Assembly (NCBI RefSeq): GCF_002214485.1
Contig: NZ_CP015102.1
Location: forward strand, 682,001 to 746,000
Source of the DNA: Thermococcus pacificus
GTDB lineage: Archaea > Methanobacteriota_B > Thermococci > Thermococcales > Thermococcaceae
DNA: 64,000 nt
Direction of reading: 5' to 3'
Made by a program: the position numbers and the translations under genes. The notes below the pieces were generated by a model. That model had not been told where the DNA came from. It did no database searches and saw only the letters and a program-made list of their open reading frames with translations. Positions 17,522-26,465 of this stretch are shown piece after piece (the stretch's first letter is position 1; every line of letters starts with the position of its first letter).

Positions 17522-18367
17522 TCACTTGTTGAGGATTACCTTTATGATGTCCATGTCCCTGACGATGCCGACGAGCTCGCCCTCTCCTCTGATGACGGGC
17601 AGCTGCTCGATGTGGTATTGCACCATCTTCTGGGCAACGTCGTAGACGCTCATGTGTGGTGTGGCCACCACAACGTTTGGATTCATTATTTCTCCCACAG
17701 GTTTCTTGGGAAGCTGGAGCTCGGCCTTCTCGAAGAGTAAAGTGGGGTTACTCTCGAGCATCCACTCCTCTTCACTCAGTGCTGCTAGCGAGGTCTGCTT
17801 CATAATGCGGACGACTTCACTGTCCTTGAGGAGGTCTGTCTCGTCCACCATGCCAACGAGGTTGCCTTCGTCGTCTATAACCGGTATTGCCATGGAGTTG
17901 GAGAGTAGAAGTGCCTTGAGAGCGGCTTTTAGCGGTGTTCCCCTCCACACCACGCCCACGTTTCTCTGGTAGTACGGCTCTATGGTAACCTCCTTGAGCT
18001 TTTCGTTTTTCGCCAAGTAGCGCCTCACGATGTCTCCAACGGTCAGTATGCCGAGAACGCGGTTCTCATCGTCAACGACAATGACGCGTCTGTAGTCCAT
18101 CTCGAGCATGGCACGGACTGCCTTCTTGAGGTCATCGTCAGGCTTGACAACTGGAACGTCCCTCCTTATGAGCATGGCAAGCTGGTCCTCGTCTGGATGG
18201 AGGAGAACCCTCTTTATGCTTATGATGCCCACGAGGGATTTGGTGTTCTTGTTGATGACCGGGAATGACCTAACCTTGTGCTTCCTGAAGAGTTCGAGGG
18301 CGTACTCCCTCGTGGCCGGAAGCTCTATGACCACTGGATCCTTAGTCATCAAAGTCTTCACACGCAT
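17522..18367 (-). CDS. Protein with four CBS domains
   Basis: A 281-residue protein made of two CBS pairs and nothing else. The repeats begin at MTKDPVVIELPATR, RRDVPVVKPDDDLKKAV, EPYYQRNVGVVWRGTPLKAA and IMNPNVVVATPHMSVYDVA, each ending in a strand like VGIISIKRVL or LVGIVRDMDII. CBS pairs bind adenosyl nucleotides and serve as energy sensors. ATG at 18367 follows GGTGGTGA. The partner is unknown. Confidence 0.9.
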   Translation of the reverse strand: MRVKTLMTKDPVVIELPATREYALELFRKHKVRSFPVINKNTKSLVGIISIKRVLLHPDEDQLAMLIRRDVPVVKPDDDLKKAVRAMLEMDYRRVIVVDDENRVLGILTVGDIVRRYLAKNEKLKEVTIEPYYQRNVGVVWRGTPLKAALKALLLSNSMAIPVIDDEGNLVGMVDETDLLKDSEVVRIMKQTSLAALSEEEWMLESNPTLLFEKAELQLPKKPVGEIMNPNVVVATPHMSVYDVAQKMVQYHIEQLPVIRGEGELVGIVRDMDIIKVILNK

Positions 18368-18450
18368 TTTCTTCACCACCGCTTTAAGTTAAAGCGTCCT
18401 CCTCCTATTTTAAGCTTTTCATTTGAAATTTGGCAAAAAGTTGAGAAGGG

Positions 18451-19656
18451 TCAGCCGAGAACGGCAAGGAAAACACCTGCGGCAACGGCGGTTCCAATAA
18501 CTCCTGCGACGTTCGGCCCCATGGCGTGCATGAGGATGAAGTTCCCTGGGTCTTCCTCACTGGCTATCCTCTGGACAACCCTGGCGGACATCGGAACTGC
18601 GGAAACTCCAGCGGCGCCTATCATCGGGTTGATCCTTCCTCCGGAGAGCTTCATCATTAGCTTTCCGAAGAGCACTCCCCCGGCGGTGGCGCTGGCGAAG
18701 GCCACTATACCGAGGCCGAGGATCATGAGGGTCTGCGCTGTGAGGAAGCTGTCGGCGCGCATTGTGGAGCCAACGCCGAGTCCGAGGAAGATCGTGACGA
18801 TGTTCATGAGCTCTTCCTGGGCGGCTTTACTTAAGCGCTCGACGACGCCGCTCTCCCTGAACAGGTTGCCAATCATGAGCATTCCAACCAGCGGAGCGGC
18901 GCTGGGGACGAGGAGGCCGATGACGATCATGGCAACTACTGGGAAGATAATCTTCTCGCGCTTTGAGACCGGCCTGAGCTGCTCCATCCTTATCTTCCTC
19001 TCCTCCGGGCTGGTCATTGCCCTGATGATCGGCGGCTGTATCAGCGGAACCAGGCTCATGTAGGAGTAGGCAGCAACCGCTGTCGCTCCCAGTATCTCCG
19101 GTGCGAGCTTCGTCGTCAGGTAGATGGTGGTCGGCCCGTCGGCACCGCCGATGATGCCTATCGAAGCCGCCTGGTCCAGGTTGAAGCCGAGCGCCAGAGC
19201 GGTGAGCATCGCTATGAAGACACCTATCTGAGCCGCCGCGCCCATGAGGGCCGTCTTTGGGTCTGCTATCATTGGACCGAAGTCGGTCATCGCACCCAGC
19301 CCGAAGAATATCAGGAGCGGCACGAGCTCAGTCCTGATGAGGGTGTAATAGATTATGTCGAAGATTCCGGGCGGCCCGTACTGCTGGTTCAGGTAGCTGA
19401 GCGTGGAGAAGATGTTGTCCGCTATGTGTTCGGGTAGGTTTGGCGCCACCGGCCAGTTGGCGAGATGTCCCAGGGGTATGTTAACGAGCACCGCGCTTAT
19501 TCCTATCGGGAGCAGCAAGAGGGGCTCCATCTCGTAGCGGATGGCCAGGTAGACGAGGGCCAGCCCCACAAGTATCATGACCACGTTGCCCCACGTGAGG
19601 TTGAGGAGCCCCATGCCCTGGAAGAACGTCACTATTGATCCTACGAGTCCAGCCAT
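18451..19656 (-). CDS. Na+-translocating decarboxylase, beta subunit (OadB/MmdB-like)
   Basis: Membrane subunit that decarboxylates carboxybiotin and pumps Na+. The 401 residues span about nine to eleven membrane segments and hold the conserved AGGVLFGKLMMKLSGGRINP and GGADGPTTIYLTTKLAP stretches; the Asp in GGADGPT corresponds to the Na+-site aspartate of the family. ATG at 19656 follows GGTGAGAACC, immediately after the biotin carrier gene. Last gene of the four-gene decarboxylase operon. Confidence 0.92.
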   Translation of the reverse strand: MAGLVGSIVTFFQGMGLLNLTWGNVVMILVGLALVYLAIRYEMEPLLLLPIGISAVLVNIPLGHLANWPVAPNLPEHIADNIFSTLSYLNQQYGPPGIFDIIYYTLIRTELVPLLIFFGLGAMTDFGPMIADPKTALMGAAAQIGVFIAMLTALALGFNLDQAASIGIIGGADGPTTIYLTTKLAPEILGATAVAAYSYMSLVPLIQPPIIRAMTSPEERKIRMEQLRPVSKREKIIFPVVAMIVIGLLVPSAAPLVGMLMIGNLFRESGVVERLSKAAQEELMNIVTIFLGLGVGSTMRADSFLTAQTLMILGLGIVAFASATAGGVLFGKLMMKLSGGRINPMIGAAGVSAVPMSARVVQRIASEEDPGNFILMHAMGPNVAGVIGTAVAAGVFLAVLG

Positions 19657-19661
19657 GGTTC

Positions 19662-20135
19662 TCACCCGAGCTCTATTAGGGCCTGTCCGGTGTCTACGGT
19701 GTCGCCTTCCTTCACGAGAATCTTCTTGACCACACCATCCTTTGGCGCTGGAATCTCGTTCTCCATTTTCATAGCCTCAAGGATGAGTAACCCCTGGCCC
19801 GTCTTTACTTGCTCCCCCTCTTTGACGAGTATTCTCAGGATTTTTCCTGGCATCGGCGCTGTGACGACGCCCTCACCAGCCGGGGCTGGGGTCGGTGCTG
19901 CAGGGGCGGCTGGGGCAACTGGCGCTGGAGCAGGTGAAGGAGCACTTGGGGTGGCAGTCGGGGCAGGAGTTGAAGCCTGAACAGGTGCACTTAGAGCTTC
20001 AAAGTCTATCCCAAGCCCCTTGGCCTCGACAGTGTATTCCTTGTCCTCAAAGCTTACCTTAAACCTTCCTCCCGGGAGTTCCTCAACTTCAACCTCGTAT
20101 TCTATACCATCAACGATGACTTTGACCTTGGCCAT
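19662..20135 (-). CDS. Biotin carboxyl carrier protein of the decarboxylase
   Basis: Carries CO2 on biotin between the carboxyltransferase and the membrane subunit. The 157 residues comprise an N-terminal small domain (VKVIVDGIEYEVEVEELPGG), a long Pro/Ala linker (about 55-90) and a biotinyl domain with the biotinylation site EAMKMENEI. The flexible linker is typical of the family. ATG at 20135 follows GGTGAAA. Confidence 0.94.
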   Translation of the reverse strand: MAKVKVIVDGIEYEVEVEELPGGRFKVSFEDKEYTVEAKGLGIDFEALSAPVQASTPAPTATPSAPSPAPAPVAPAAPAAPTPAPAGEGVVTAPMPGKILRILVKEGEQVKTGQGLLILEAMKMENEIPAPKDGVVKKILVKEGDTVDTGQALIELG

Positions 20136-20137
20136 TT

Positions 20138-20524
20138 TCACCACTTCCCTATCTCGTAGTTGAAGTCCTCAACATCTTCCATCTGAGTCTGAAGGCCGTA
20201 GAGGCGCCAGGAATCGGAAATCTTCCTCTTAAACGGCAGGGGCCTGAGCTGGCTTGCCTTCTCGGCGGTGTAAGCCAAAACCGCCGCGGTTATGACCGCG
20301 AGGTCCCTCGGCGGTATGGCCGGCTTCTCCTCTTTCGCCTCAGGTGCGGGGGCTGGAGTGGATGCTGGAGAGGGGGCGGTCTTGGCCTCCTTCTCCACGA
20401 GCCTCCTCTCTGCCCAACCTACGGCGTAGAGGACCACCGCGAGTATGGCCAGCACTGTGAAGACTATCGTAACGCCCAGCACGGTTAAGTTAAGCCCTTC
20501 CATGAACTCCGCCATAGTCGTCAT
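20138..20524 (-). CDS. Small membrane subunit of the decarboxylase (OadG-like)
   Basis: A 128-residue protein with one N-terminal transmembrane helix (LTVLGVTIVFTVLAILAVVLYAVG), a Pro/Ala/Glu linker and a soluble C-terminal part (DLAVITAAVLAYTAEKAS, then FKRKISDSWRLYGLQTQM). This layout matches the gamma subunits that hold the decarboxylase complex together. ATG at 20524 follows GAGGTGTTAGC. It overlaps the biotin carrier gene region closely. Confidence 0.85.
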   Translation of the reverse strand: MTTMAEFMEGLNLTVLGVTIVFTVLAILAVVLYAVGWAERRLVEKEAKTAPSPASTPAPAPEAKEEKPAIPPRDLAVITAAVLAYTAEKASQLRPLPFKRKISDSWRLYGLQTQMEDVEDFNYEIGKW

Positions 20525-20533
20525 GCTAACACC

Positions 20534-22102
20534 TCACAGCGGTATGTTGCCATGCTTCTTCGGTGGAAGCTTGACGCGCTTGCTCTCCAGGGCCTCGAGA
20601 GACATGATTATCTTCGCTCTTGTCTCGGCTGGATCGATGACGTCGTCGATGTAGCCCCTTGCCGCGGCAACGTACGGGTTGGCGAACTTGTCGCGGTACT
20701 CCTTGATTTTCTGCTGGCGAACCTCCTCCGGGTTCTCTGCCTGAGTTATCTCCTTCCTGAATATGATGTTCGCGGCTCCTTCCGGCCCCATGACCGCTAT
20801 CTCCGCGGTGGGCCACGCGTAGACGAAGTCGGCACCGAGGTGCTTGCTTCCCATCGCGAGGTATGCTCCGCCGTAGGCCTTCCTGAGGATGACTGTCACC
20901 ATCGGGACGGTCGCTTCAGCGTAGGCGTAGAGGACCTTGGCACCGTGCCTGATGATTCCACCGTACTCCTGCTGGGTGCCCGGCAGGTAGCCGGGAACGT
21001 CGACGAGTGTAACTATCGGGATGTTGAAGGCGTCGCAGGTTCTCACGAAGCGCGCTATCTTGTCCGAGCTGTCTATGTCAAGAACGCCCGCGAAGTGTAT
21101 CGGGTTGTTGGCGACTATACCAACTGTCTGTCCGTTCATCCTTCCGAAGCCAACAACAGCGTTGGGGGCGAAGTACGGGAGAATCTCAAGGAAGTCCGGG
21201 TTTCCGTTCTCGTCCCTATCGACTATCTCGTAGATGACCTGCCTCACGTCGTAGCCCTTGTTCGGGTCATCCGGGACGATGCTGTAGAGGTTCTCGGTCT
21301 TCCTGAACGGTAAATCGTTCGTCTTAACCCTCGGCGGCTTCTCCATGTTGTTTGACGGCAGATAGCTCAAGAGACGCCTTATGAGAGCCAGAACCTCCTC
21401 GTCGCTCTTCCCTATGAGGTGGGCCTGACCGGAGCGCTGGGCGTGGACCATCGCTCCACCGAGCTGTATCGGCGTAACCTCGACGCCGGTAACTGCCTTA
21501 ACGACCTGTGGGCCAGTGATGAACATGAAGCTGGCCGGGTTGTCCACCATGAGGATGAAGTCACCGATGGCAGGGCTGTAAACTGCTCCGCCGGCACATG
21601 GACCCATAATAGCTGTAATCTGCGGAACCACACCGCTCAGAAGGGTGTTCATCTTGAATATCTCGCCGTAGCCCTTGAGCGAGTCAACGCCCTCCTGAAT
21701 TCTGGCCCCTCCAGAGTCGTTGAGGCCGATAACCGGGGCGCCGGCTTCGAGGGCAAGCTCCATGACGCGCTTTATCTTCGCCGCGTGCATCTCACCGAGC
21801 GAACCGCCCATGACTGTAAAGTCCTGGGCGTAGACGAAGACGAGCCTTCCGTCGATGGTTCCGTAGCCGGTTATGACGCCGTCTGCGGGCAGTTCCTTCT
21901 TGTCGAGACCGAACTCGGTGCCGCGGTGCTTCACAAACGCTCCAATCTCGACGAAGCTCCCAGGATCGAGGAGCTTCTCAATCCTCTCGCGGGCGGTTAG
22001 TTTTCCCTTGGCGTGTTGCTTTTCGACGGCCGTTTCGCCGCCCATTTCGAGAACTTTCCTCTTCCTTTCATACAGTTCGTTGACCTTTTCCTCCATGCTC
22101 AT
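20534..22102 (-). CDS. mmdA: Methylmalonyl-CoA decarboxylase / acyl-CoA carboxylase, carboxyltransferase subunit
   Basis: Transfers the carboxyl group between acyl-CoA and biotin. The 522-residue chain has the two crotonase-like halves: GYGTIDGRLVFVYAQDFTVM with GAPVIGLNDSGGARIQEGVD in the first, and TLVDVPGYLPGTQQEYGGII with KAYGGAYLAMGSKHLGADF in the second. With OadG-, BCCP- and OadB-like partners in one operon the likely role is Na+-pumping methylmalonyl-CoA decarboxylation. A carboxylase role cannot be excluded, but no biotin carboxylase gene is present here. Confidence 0.93.
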   Translation of the reverse strand: MSMEEKVNELYERKRKVLEMGGETAVEKQHAKGKLTARERIEKLLDPGSFVEIGAFVKHRGTEFGLDKKELPADGVITGYGTIDGRLVFVYAQDFTVMGGSLGEMHAAKIKRVMELALEAGAPVIGLNDSGGARIQEGVDSLKGYGEIFKMNTLLSGVVPQITAIMGPCAGGAVYSPAIGDFILMVDNPASFMFITGPQVVKAVTGVEVTPIQLGGAMVHAQRSGQAHLIGKSDEEVLALIRRLLSYLPSNNMEKPPRVKTNDLPFRKTENLYSIVPDDPNKGYDVRQVIYEIVDRDENGNPDFLEILPYFAPNAVVGFGRMNGQTVGIVANNPIHFAGVLDIDSSDKIARFVRTCDAFNIPIVTLVDVPGYLPGTQQEYGGIIRHGAKVLYAYAEATVPMVTVILRKAYGGAYLAMGSKHLGADFVYAWPTAEIAVMGPEGAANIIFRKEITQAENPEEVRQQKIKEYRDKFANPYVAAARGYIDDVIDPAETRAKIIMSLEALESKRVKLPPKKHGNIPL

Positions 22103-22233
22103 AAGAACTCCCCCTCAGTGGCTTGATGCGTGGCACTTGTAGTTTGTAAAGTTTAAAAGGGTTTTCAAAGCCGCGAGATGAACAGAAGAAGGGATGTATA
22201 CAGTAGTCCAGAGAAAAAAGGAATGGAGGTGGC

Positions 22234-22665
22234 TCAGATGTGCTGTATCGGAGTTTCGGCTCCACAGGCCTCACACTTGAGGAAGTGGAAGCGGCCCTTC
22301 TTGATGATCTTGGTGTCGGGACTTCCGCAGACAGGGCAGATGACGAACTCCTTGAGGTACTTCTTCATCTTGTTGGCTATGAGGTAGGGCGTAAAGCGTC
22401 CCTGAAGTATGACGCGCCTCCCCTCGAGCGTTCCAGCCGTTGCCACCTCACGCAGGATGAACTTGAGCAGGTGGCTCGGGTCGCGGTTCATAGCCTCGGC
22501 TATGTCCACGAAGTTCTCTATGATTGTCCTGTTTCCAGCTATCGTAACCTGGGCTGGCGGGACCTCAAAACGTGAAGCGTGATGCTTGACGTTCTCCGGG
22601 AGTTCCTCGTAAGCCTTATCGAGGAGTCCTTCGAAATCGTAAAAGTCAACCTTCTTCTCGCTCAT
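22234..22665 (-). CDS. Translation initiation factor aIF2, beta subunit
   Basis: Subunit of the aIF2 heterotrimer that brings initiator tRNA to the ribosome. The 143 residues include an N-terminal helix that binds the gamma subunit ([15 protein letters not shown]), a central alpha-beta domain and a C-terminal zinc ribbon ([11 protein letters not shown], then [10 protein letters not shown]). ATG at 22665 follows GGAGGTGA. It lies downstream of mcm on the same strand, as is common in Thermococcales. Confidence 0.96.
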   Translation of the reverse strand: MSEKKVDFYDFEGLLDKAYEELPENVKHHASRFEVPPAQVTIAGNRTIIENFVDIAEAMNRDPSHLLKFILREVATAGTLEGRRVILQGRFTPYLIANKMKKYLKEFVICPVCGSPDTKIIKKGRFHFLKCEACGAETPIQHI

Positions 22666-22744
22666 GCTCTCACCTCCATCTTAACTATCCTGTGGCGTTT
22701 ATAACCTTTTGGCGTGGTGGATGAAATGGGAGGAGAAAGGGCCA

Positions 22745-25264
22745 TCAGAGAACCCTGTAGAAGCCTGCCCTCGGCTCGTATATCCTCGCGTCCCTCTTGA
22801 GGTCGTCGATGAGCTTCCTGACGTCCCTCTCCGTGCCGATTCCGGCCTGTTTTGCTGCTTCGAGCACTTTCTCCTCCGGAGCCCCGAACTCTCCCTCGCC
22901 CTCGAGGTTCTTGATGATGTCGATGAGCCTGTCGATCTTGTTTATCTGCTTTGAGCTCTTGCCAACTTCGAGTATCGAGATGTCGAGCGTCCCCTCCTCG
23001 TCGGTGGCGACGTTCTTTATCATCTCCTCGATTATCTGGATTGCGGCTCTGGCATCCTCCCTCGTCACGGTCTCGCTCAGGCGCATCCTCGCATGGGCCT
23101 CGCTGAGACGGATGAGGGCCTCGAGTTGCCTTGCAGTAACTGGAATCGGCTGAACGCCCTCATCCTCTCCCGAGCGCTTGAAGCCCTTCCTCATCCTGAC
23201 GTAGTAGCGCTTTATCTCGTCCATGGCTTCCCTGCTTAAGACGGGGTGGACGTTCTTCCTTGCGTAGGCTATGTACTTCTTGAGCAGGTCGTAGGGTATC
23301 TTCGGCGTCACAGCCTCGGCCTCTCCCCTGCGGACCTTGAGGATGTGCTCTGCTATACTTGCGTCCACCTTCTCGTCCGGCTCGTCGAGGAGGAGGAAGA
23401 TGAGGTCAAAACGGCTGAGTAGTGTGGGTGGGAGGTCAAGTTGCTCCGGGAGGCTCTTGTGCCTGTTGAAGCGCCCGTACTTCGGGTTTGCGGCCGCTAT
23501 GACTGTTGTCCTTGAGTTTAGGGTTGCCGTGATGCCCGCCTTACTGATGCTGATGCTCTGCTGCTCCAGCGCTTCATGTATGGCGCTCCTATCCCTGTCG
23601 CTCATCTTGTCGAACTCGTCTATGCAGTTGTGGACGATTATTCCCTCGGCGACGAAGTTGTGCTCTCCGGGGACGTAGAGGTCGTAAACGTAGCCCTCGT
23701 AGGGAACCTTTTCGATGGAGATGATTTCATCCCGGCGTGGATTTAACTCCTCATCCACGGCCATGATCGAATCGCCAACCCTGAACTTCTCAGCCTCCTT
23801 CCACTCAAGCGTTCTTCCGTCAACCAGGAGGTGGTCTGGAGTTAGGGTTACCTCGCTGCCCGAGCGGAACCTTATCCTGAGGAGCTCTCCCTTCCATGGC
23901 TTCCTGCGGATTATCGTGGCCTTTGAAGTTTTTGTCTTCATGCTTCCAAGGTCGAGGGCTACAACCTTCATTTCCTTCTCTTGAATGTCCACGACTTGGC
24001 CGTTGGAGAGAGCCTTGTATGACTTACTCAGCTCGAAGAGGTCTTCAATTCTCTGGTATTTCCCATCAACGAGAACCCTTGAGTCCGGATGCAGGCAGGC
24101 GAACCCGCCGTCCGCTAAGACGAGAACACCCGCTTCCAGAACCCAAGAACCTGTGAACTCATCCCTCACGGCGGCTGCCGTAAGACCGGCCGCAGAACTG
24201 CTCTTACCACTCGTGTAAATCGCCCTTGGGGCCAAATTGGCCACGTAGCGGAGAATTTGAGATTTAGCTACTCCAGGATCACCCACAAGCAGGACGTGGC
24301 TCTCTCCCCTCAGTTTTGTCCCATCAGGTAGAGTTCTCTGCACGCCGCCGAAGAGAGCTAAAGCTATGCCCTTCTTCACGGTCTTGTGGCCCCAGATAGC
24401 GGGGGCGATGGAATCCACTATGGCATCGACTATGTCCTTCCTCTTGGCCAGCTCGCGAATCTTCTGCTCGTCCTCGGGCGAAATCTCGAGTTCCTCTATC
24501 TCCTTGCTGAGCTGTTCGATGTGGTTGACCTCCAGGACCTTTTTGAAGATCGGCCTCTTGTCCTTCTGCTCGAGGATGACGCGCAGGATTCCTGTGACGA
24601 GGACGCGGTCTCCTGGTAAAGCCGTATCCACGAGGTCGTCAAGGAGTATTGCATCAACGAAGCGGGGCATCTGGCCGCCCTTAAGGCTCTCTGGCCTGTC
24701 CTGAAGGCGGAAGCTCTGGAAGTTGATGAAGCGGCTCTTCTCCACATCGAGGTCTATGTTTCTGCTCCCGCAGGCGTCGCACTTGGCCGGCTTCACGAGG
24801 TTCTCGTAGGGCCTCTGGAGCCTTATCATCTCGTTGCCGCAGTCCTTGCACACGAAGACGGCCTTCTCGACGAAGGGCTTGACCTCGCTCATACGCGTGA
24901 TTATCCCCTCGACCTGGATGAAACGGTTTATGTGCTCGCTCCCGAGTTCTTTCACCAGGAGGGTCTTTGGGAGGTTGAAGAAGCGCGCGTGGACCTTGAA
25001 CTCATCCTCCTTGAGGAGCTGCTCGCGGAGGACTATCTGTATTGCATCCTCGGCGGCTAAAATGCTCTCTTCCGGGTTCTCCAGCAGTTCTGCGGCAAGC
25101 TCCGGGTCAAAGGAGTTGAGATGCGTCCAGTCTATCGAGAGCGAGCGCTTTGGGGTGAGGGTCAGTAAATCCTTCAGCTTGTTGAGGTAGACCTCTCTCC
25201 CCTCATCGTCAACGTATCCCCTCAAAAACCTCGCGTACCTCTCTATCATGTCCTCCCTTTCCAT
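22745..25264 (-). CDS. mcm: Replicative helicase MCM with an intein
   Basis: 3'-5' replicative DNA helicase. Precursor of 839 residues: N-terminal domain, zinc finger (CKDCGNEM, then CDACGSRN), OB fold, AAA+ core with Walker A GDPGVAKSQ, Walker B CIDEFDKM, arginine finger region LLSRFDLIF, and a C-terminal winged helix. A 157-residue intein interrupts the Walker B motif just before its Cys; after splicing the mature protein is about 682 residues, the normal length. ATG at 25264 overlaps the gins23 stop (TGATG), so the two are translationally coupled. Confidence 0.97.
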   Translation of the reverse strand: MEREDMIERYARFLRGYVDDEGREVYLNKLKDLLTLTPKRSLSIDWTHLNSFDPELAAELLENPEESILAAEDAIQIVLREQLLKEDEFKVHARFFNLPKTLLVKELGSEHINRFIQVEGIITRMSEVKPFVEKAVFVCKDCGNEMIRLQRPYENLVKPAKCDACGSRNIDLDVEKSRFINFQSFRLQDRPESLKGGQMPRFVDAILLDDLVDTALPGDRVLVTGILRVILEQKDKRPIFKKVLEVNHIEQLSKEIEELEISPEDEQKIRELAKRKDIVDAIVDSIAPAIWGHKTVKKGIALALFGGVQRTLPDGTKLRGESHVLLVGDPGVAKSQILRYVANLAPRAIYTSGKSSSAAGLTAAAVRDEFTGSWVLEAGVLVLADGGFACLHPDSRVLVDGKYQRIEDLFELSKSYKALSNGQVVDIQEKEMKVVALDLGSMKTKTSKATIIRRKPWKGELLRIRFRSGSEVTLTPDHLLVDGRTLEWKEAEKFRVGDSIMAVDEELNPRRDEIISIEKVPYEGYVYDLYVPGEHNFVAEGIIVHNCIDEFDKMSDRDRSAIHEALEQQSISISKAGITATLNSRTTVIAAANPKYGRFNRHKSLPEQLDLPPTLLSRFDLIFLLLDEPDEKVDASIAEHILKVRRGEAEAVTPKIPYDLLKKYIAYARKNVHPVLSREAMDEIKRYYVRMRKGFKRSGEDEGVQPIPVTARQLEALIRLSEAHARMRLSETVTREDARAAIQIIEEMIKNVATDEEGTLDISILEVGKSSKQINKIDRLIDIIKNLEGEGEFGAPEEKVLEAAKQAGIGTERDVRKLIDDLKRDARIYEPRAGFYRVL
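23627..24097 (-). mobile_element. Mini-intein in MCM (Walker B site)
   Basis: A 157-codon in-frame insertion between LVLADGGFA and CIDEFDKM. It starts with Cys (block A CLHPDSRVLV), has block B with TPDHLL, block F with YEGYVYDLYVPGEHNFVAEG and ends in block G IIVHN followed by extein Cys. No LAGLIDADG homing-endonuclease domain fits in this length, so it is a splicing-only mini-intein. The site is the known b site of archaeal Cdc21/MCM inteins. Cys1, the terminal His-Asn and the +1 Cys are intact, so splicing should work. Confidence 0.95.
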
Positions 25265-25758
25265 CACTCCTCACCGAGCCATTCATTCCTTATCTTTGAC
25301 AGCTGCAGATAAACCCGCCTCTCCTCTGGGGAGAGCCTGGAGAGAAGTTCTAAGCTGTTCGGGCGCCACATAACGGCCTTCAGGATCTTGTTGAAGCGGA
25401 TCGTCTTGAGGTGCTCCGTCTTCTTCTTCAGGTTGGCGAGCTTCGTCAGCTTGACGTTTATCGTCTCTATACTCTCGCCAGCGTTCAGCCTGACGTAGTT
25501 CTCAAGGTAGTACATGTAAAAGGCAGCCCTCTCGTAGAGTCCGGCTGGAAGGGGCATCAGCGGCTCATTGGAGCGCTCCTCGGCTATGGCCTTGTCTATC
25601 TCGCCTATGACCTTGTCGGTCTCGTCAACTACCTCAACAACCCCCGCTTCCCAGAGCTCCTTCGCTTTCCAATCCTCTATGAGCACGATATCGCCGGTCT
25701 TCCAGTCGCCGAAGGGGCGAAGGATTTTAACGGCTATGACTGCCCTCCCGGTGAACAT
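25264..25758 (-). CDS. gins23: GINS complex subunit Gins23
   Basis: Replisome scaffold that activates MCM. The 164-residue protein has the small B domain first (AVIAVKILRPFGDWKTGDI to VEVVDETDK) and the helical A domain after it (LPAGLYERAAFYMYYLENYVRL to SKIRNEWL). That B-A order identifies Gins23 rather than Gins51. ATG at 25758 follows GGGTGGTGTC. It is the first gene of the gins23-mcm pair. Confidence 0.93.
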   Translation of the reverse strand: MFTGRAVIAVKILRPFGDWKTGDIVLIEDWKAKELWEAGVVEVVDETDKVIGEIDKAIAEERSNEPLMPLPAGLYERAAFYMYYLENYVRLNAGESIETINVKLTKLANLKKKTEHLKTIRFNKILKAVMWRPNSLELLSRLSPEERRVYLQLSKIRNEWLGEE

Positions 25759-25803
25759 GACACCACCCTCTCGAATATACCCCTACCCCGCGAGGCTCTT
25801 AAA

Positions 25804-25827
25804 CTTATCCGATGGGGGATGGATAAG
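25804..25827. promoter_or_regulatory. Inverted repeat between the gins23-mcm and phosphodiesterase promoters
   Basis: CTTATCC (25804-25810) and GGATAAG (25821-25827) form a perfect 7-bp inverted repeat with a 10-nt spacer. On the minus strand it sits near a TATA-like AAGTTTAAG (about 25800-25808), and on the plus strand just before CCTATAAG (25829-25836), so one binding event could affect both directions. Function is inferred only from position. Confidence 0.4.
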
Positions 25828-25866
25828 CCTATAAGCCCAGCCGCCATATTACCCCCTGGTGGGAGC

Positions 25867-26379
25867 ATGCTGATAGGGATAATGAGCGACACTCACGACA
25901 ACCTCCCCGCGATAAGGAAAGCTGTCGACCTCTTTAACCGGGAAAACGTTGAACTGGTCATCCACGCCGGCGACTTCGTAGCCCCTTTCGTCGCATGGGA
26001 GCTTAAGAAACTCGATGCACCGCTCAAGGGGGTTTTCGGCAACAACGACGGTGAGAGAAAGGGCCTCTACGAGGCTCTTGGCATATACGACGAGCTTATT
26101 GAGCTCGAGGCGGATGGCATGAAGATCGCGGTGACCCACGGGACGAACGAGGTTCTCGTCAGGGCTTTGGCCCGGAGCAATCTCTACGACGTCGTTGTCG
26201 TCGGCCACACCCACCGCTACGAGATACGCGAGGAGGGCAGGACCATACTCGTCAACCCCGGAGAGGTCTGCGGCTACGTTACGGGTGTGAAGAGCGTTGC
26301 CCTCCTTGACACCAGGAAGAGAGAAGTGAGGATAGTGAACCTCGACACCGGGGAGTTGCTCGGGGCAATGAGCCTCTGA
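25867..26379 (+). CDS. MJ0936/YfcE-type phosphodiesterase
   Basis: A 170-residue calcineurin-like metallophosphoesterase. All five metal-binding motifs are present in order: SDTHDN, GDFVAP, GNNDGE, THGT and GHTH. Single-domain proteins of this size (MJ0936 and YfcE) hydrolyse small phosphodiesters with Mn2+ or Ni2+. ATG at 25867 follows GGTGGGAGC. Divergent from gins23. Confidence 0.92.
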   Translation: MLIGIMSDTHDNLPAIRKAVDLFNRENVELVIHAGDFVAPFVAWELKKLDAPLKGVFGNNDGERKGLYEALGIYDELIELEADGMKIAVTHGTNEVLVRALARSNLYDVVVVGHTHRYEIREEGRTILVNPGEVCGYVTGVKSVALLDTRKREVRIVNLDTGELLGAMSL

Positions 26380-26465
26380 CGAGCGTCTCTAACGAGCGCC
26401 TCTGGTGAGGCCCCTGGGCCCTTTCTTTTTGAACTGATTAAACCAACGCGTTCCCGGCGGTGGAT

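Noticed and set aside
22745-25866. A replication origin near mcm and gins23
   Set aside because: No Cdc6/Orc1 gene, no repeated origin boxes and no long AT-rich stretch are present; in Thermococcales the origin lies by cdc6.
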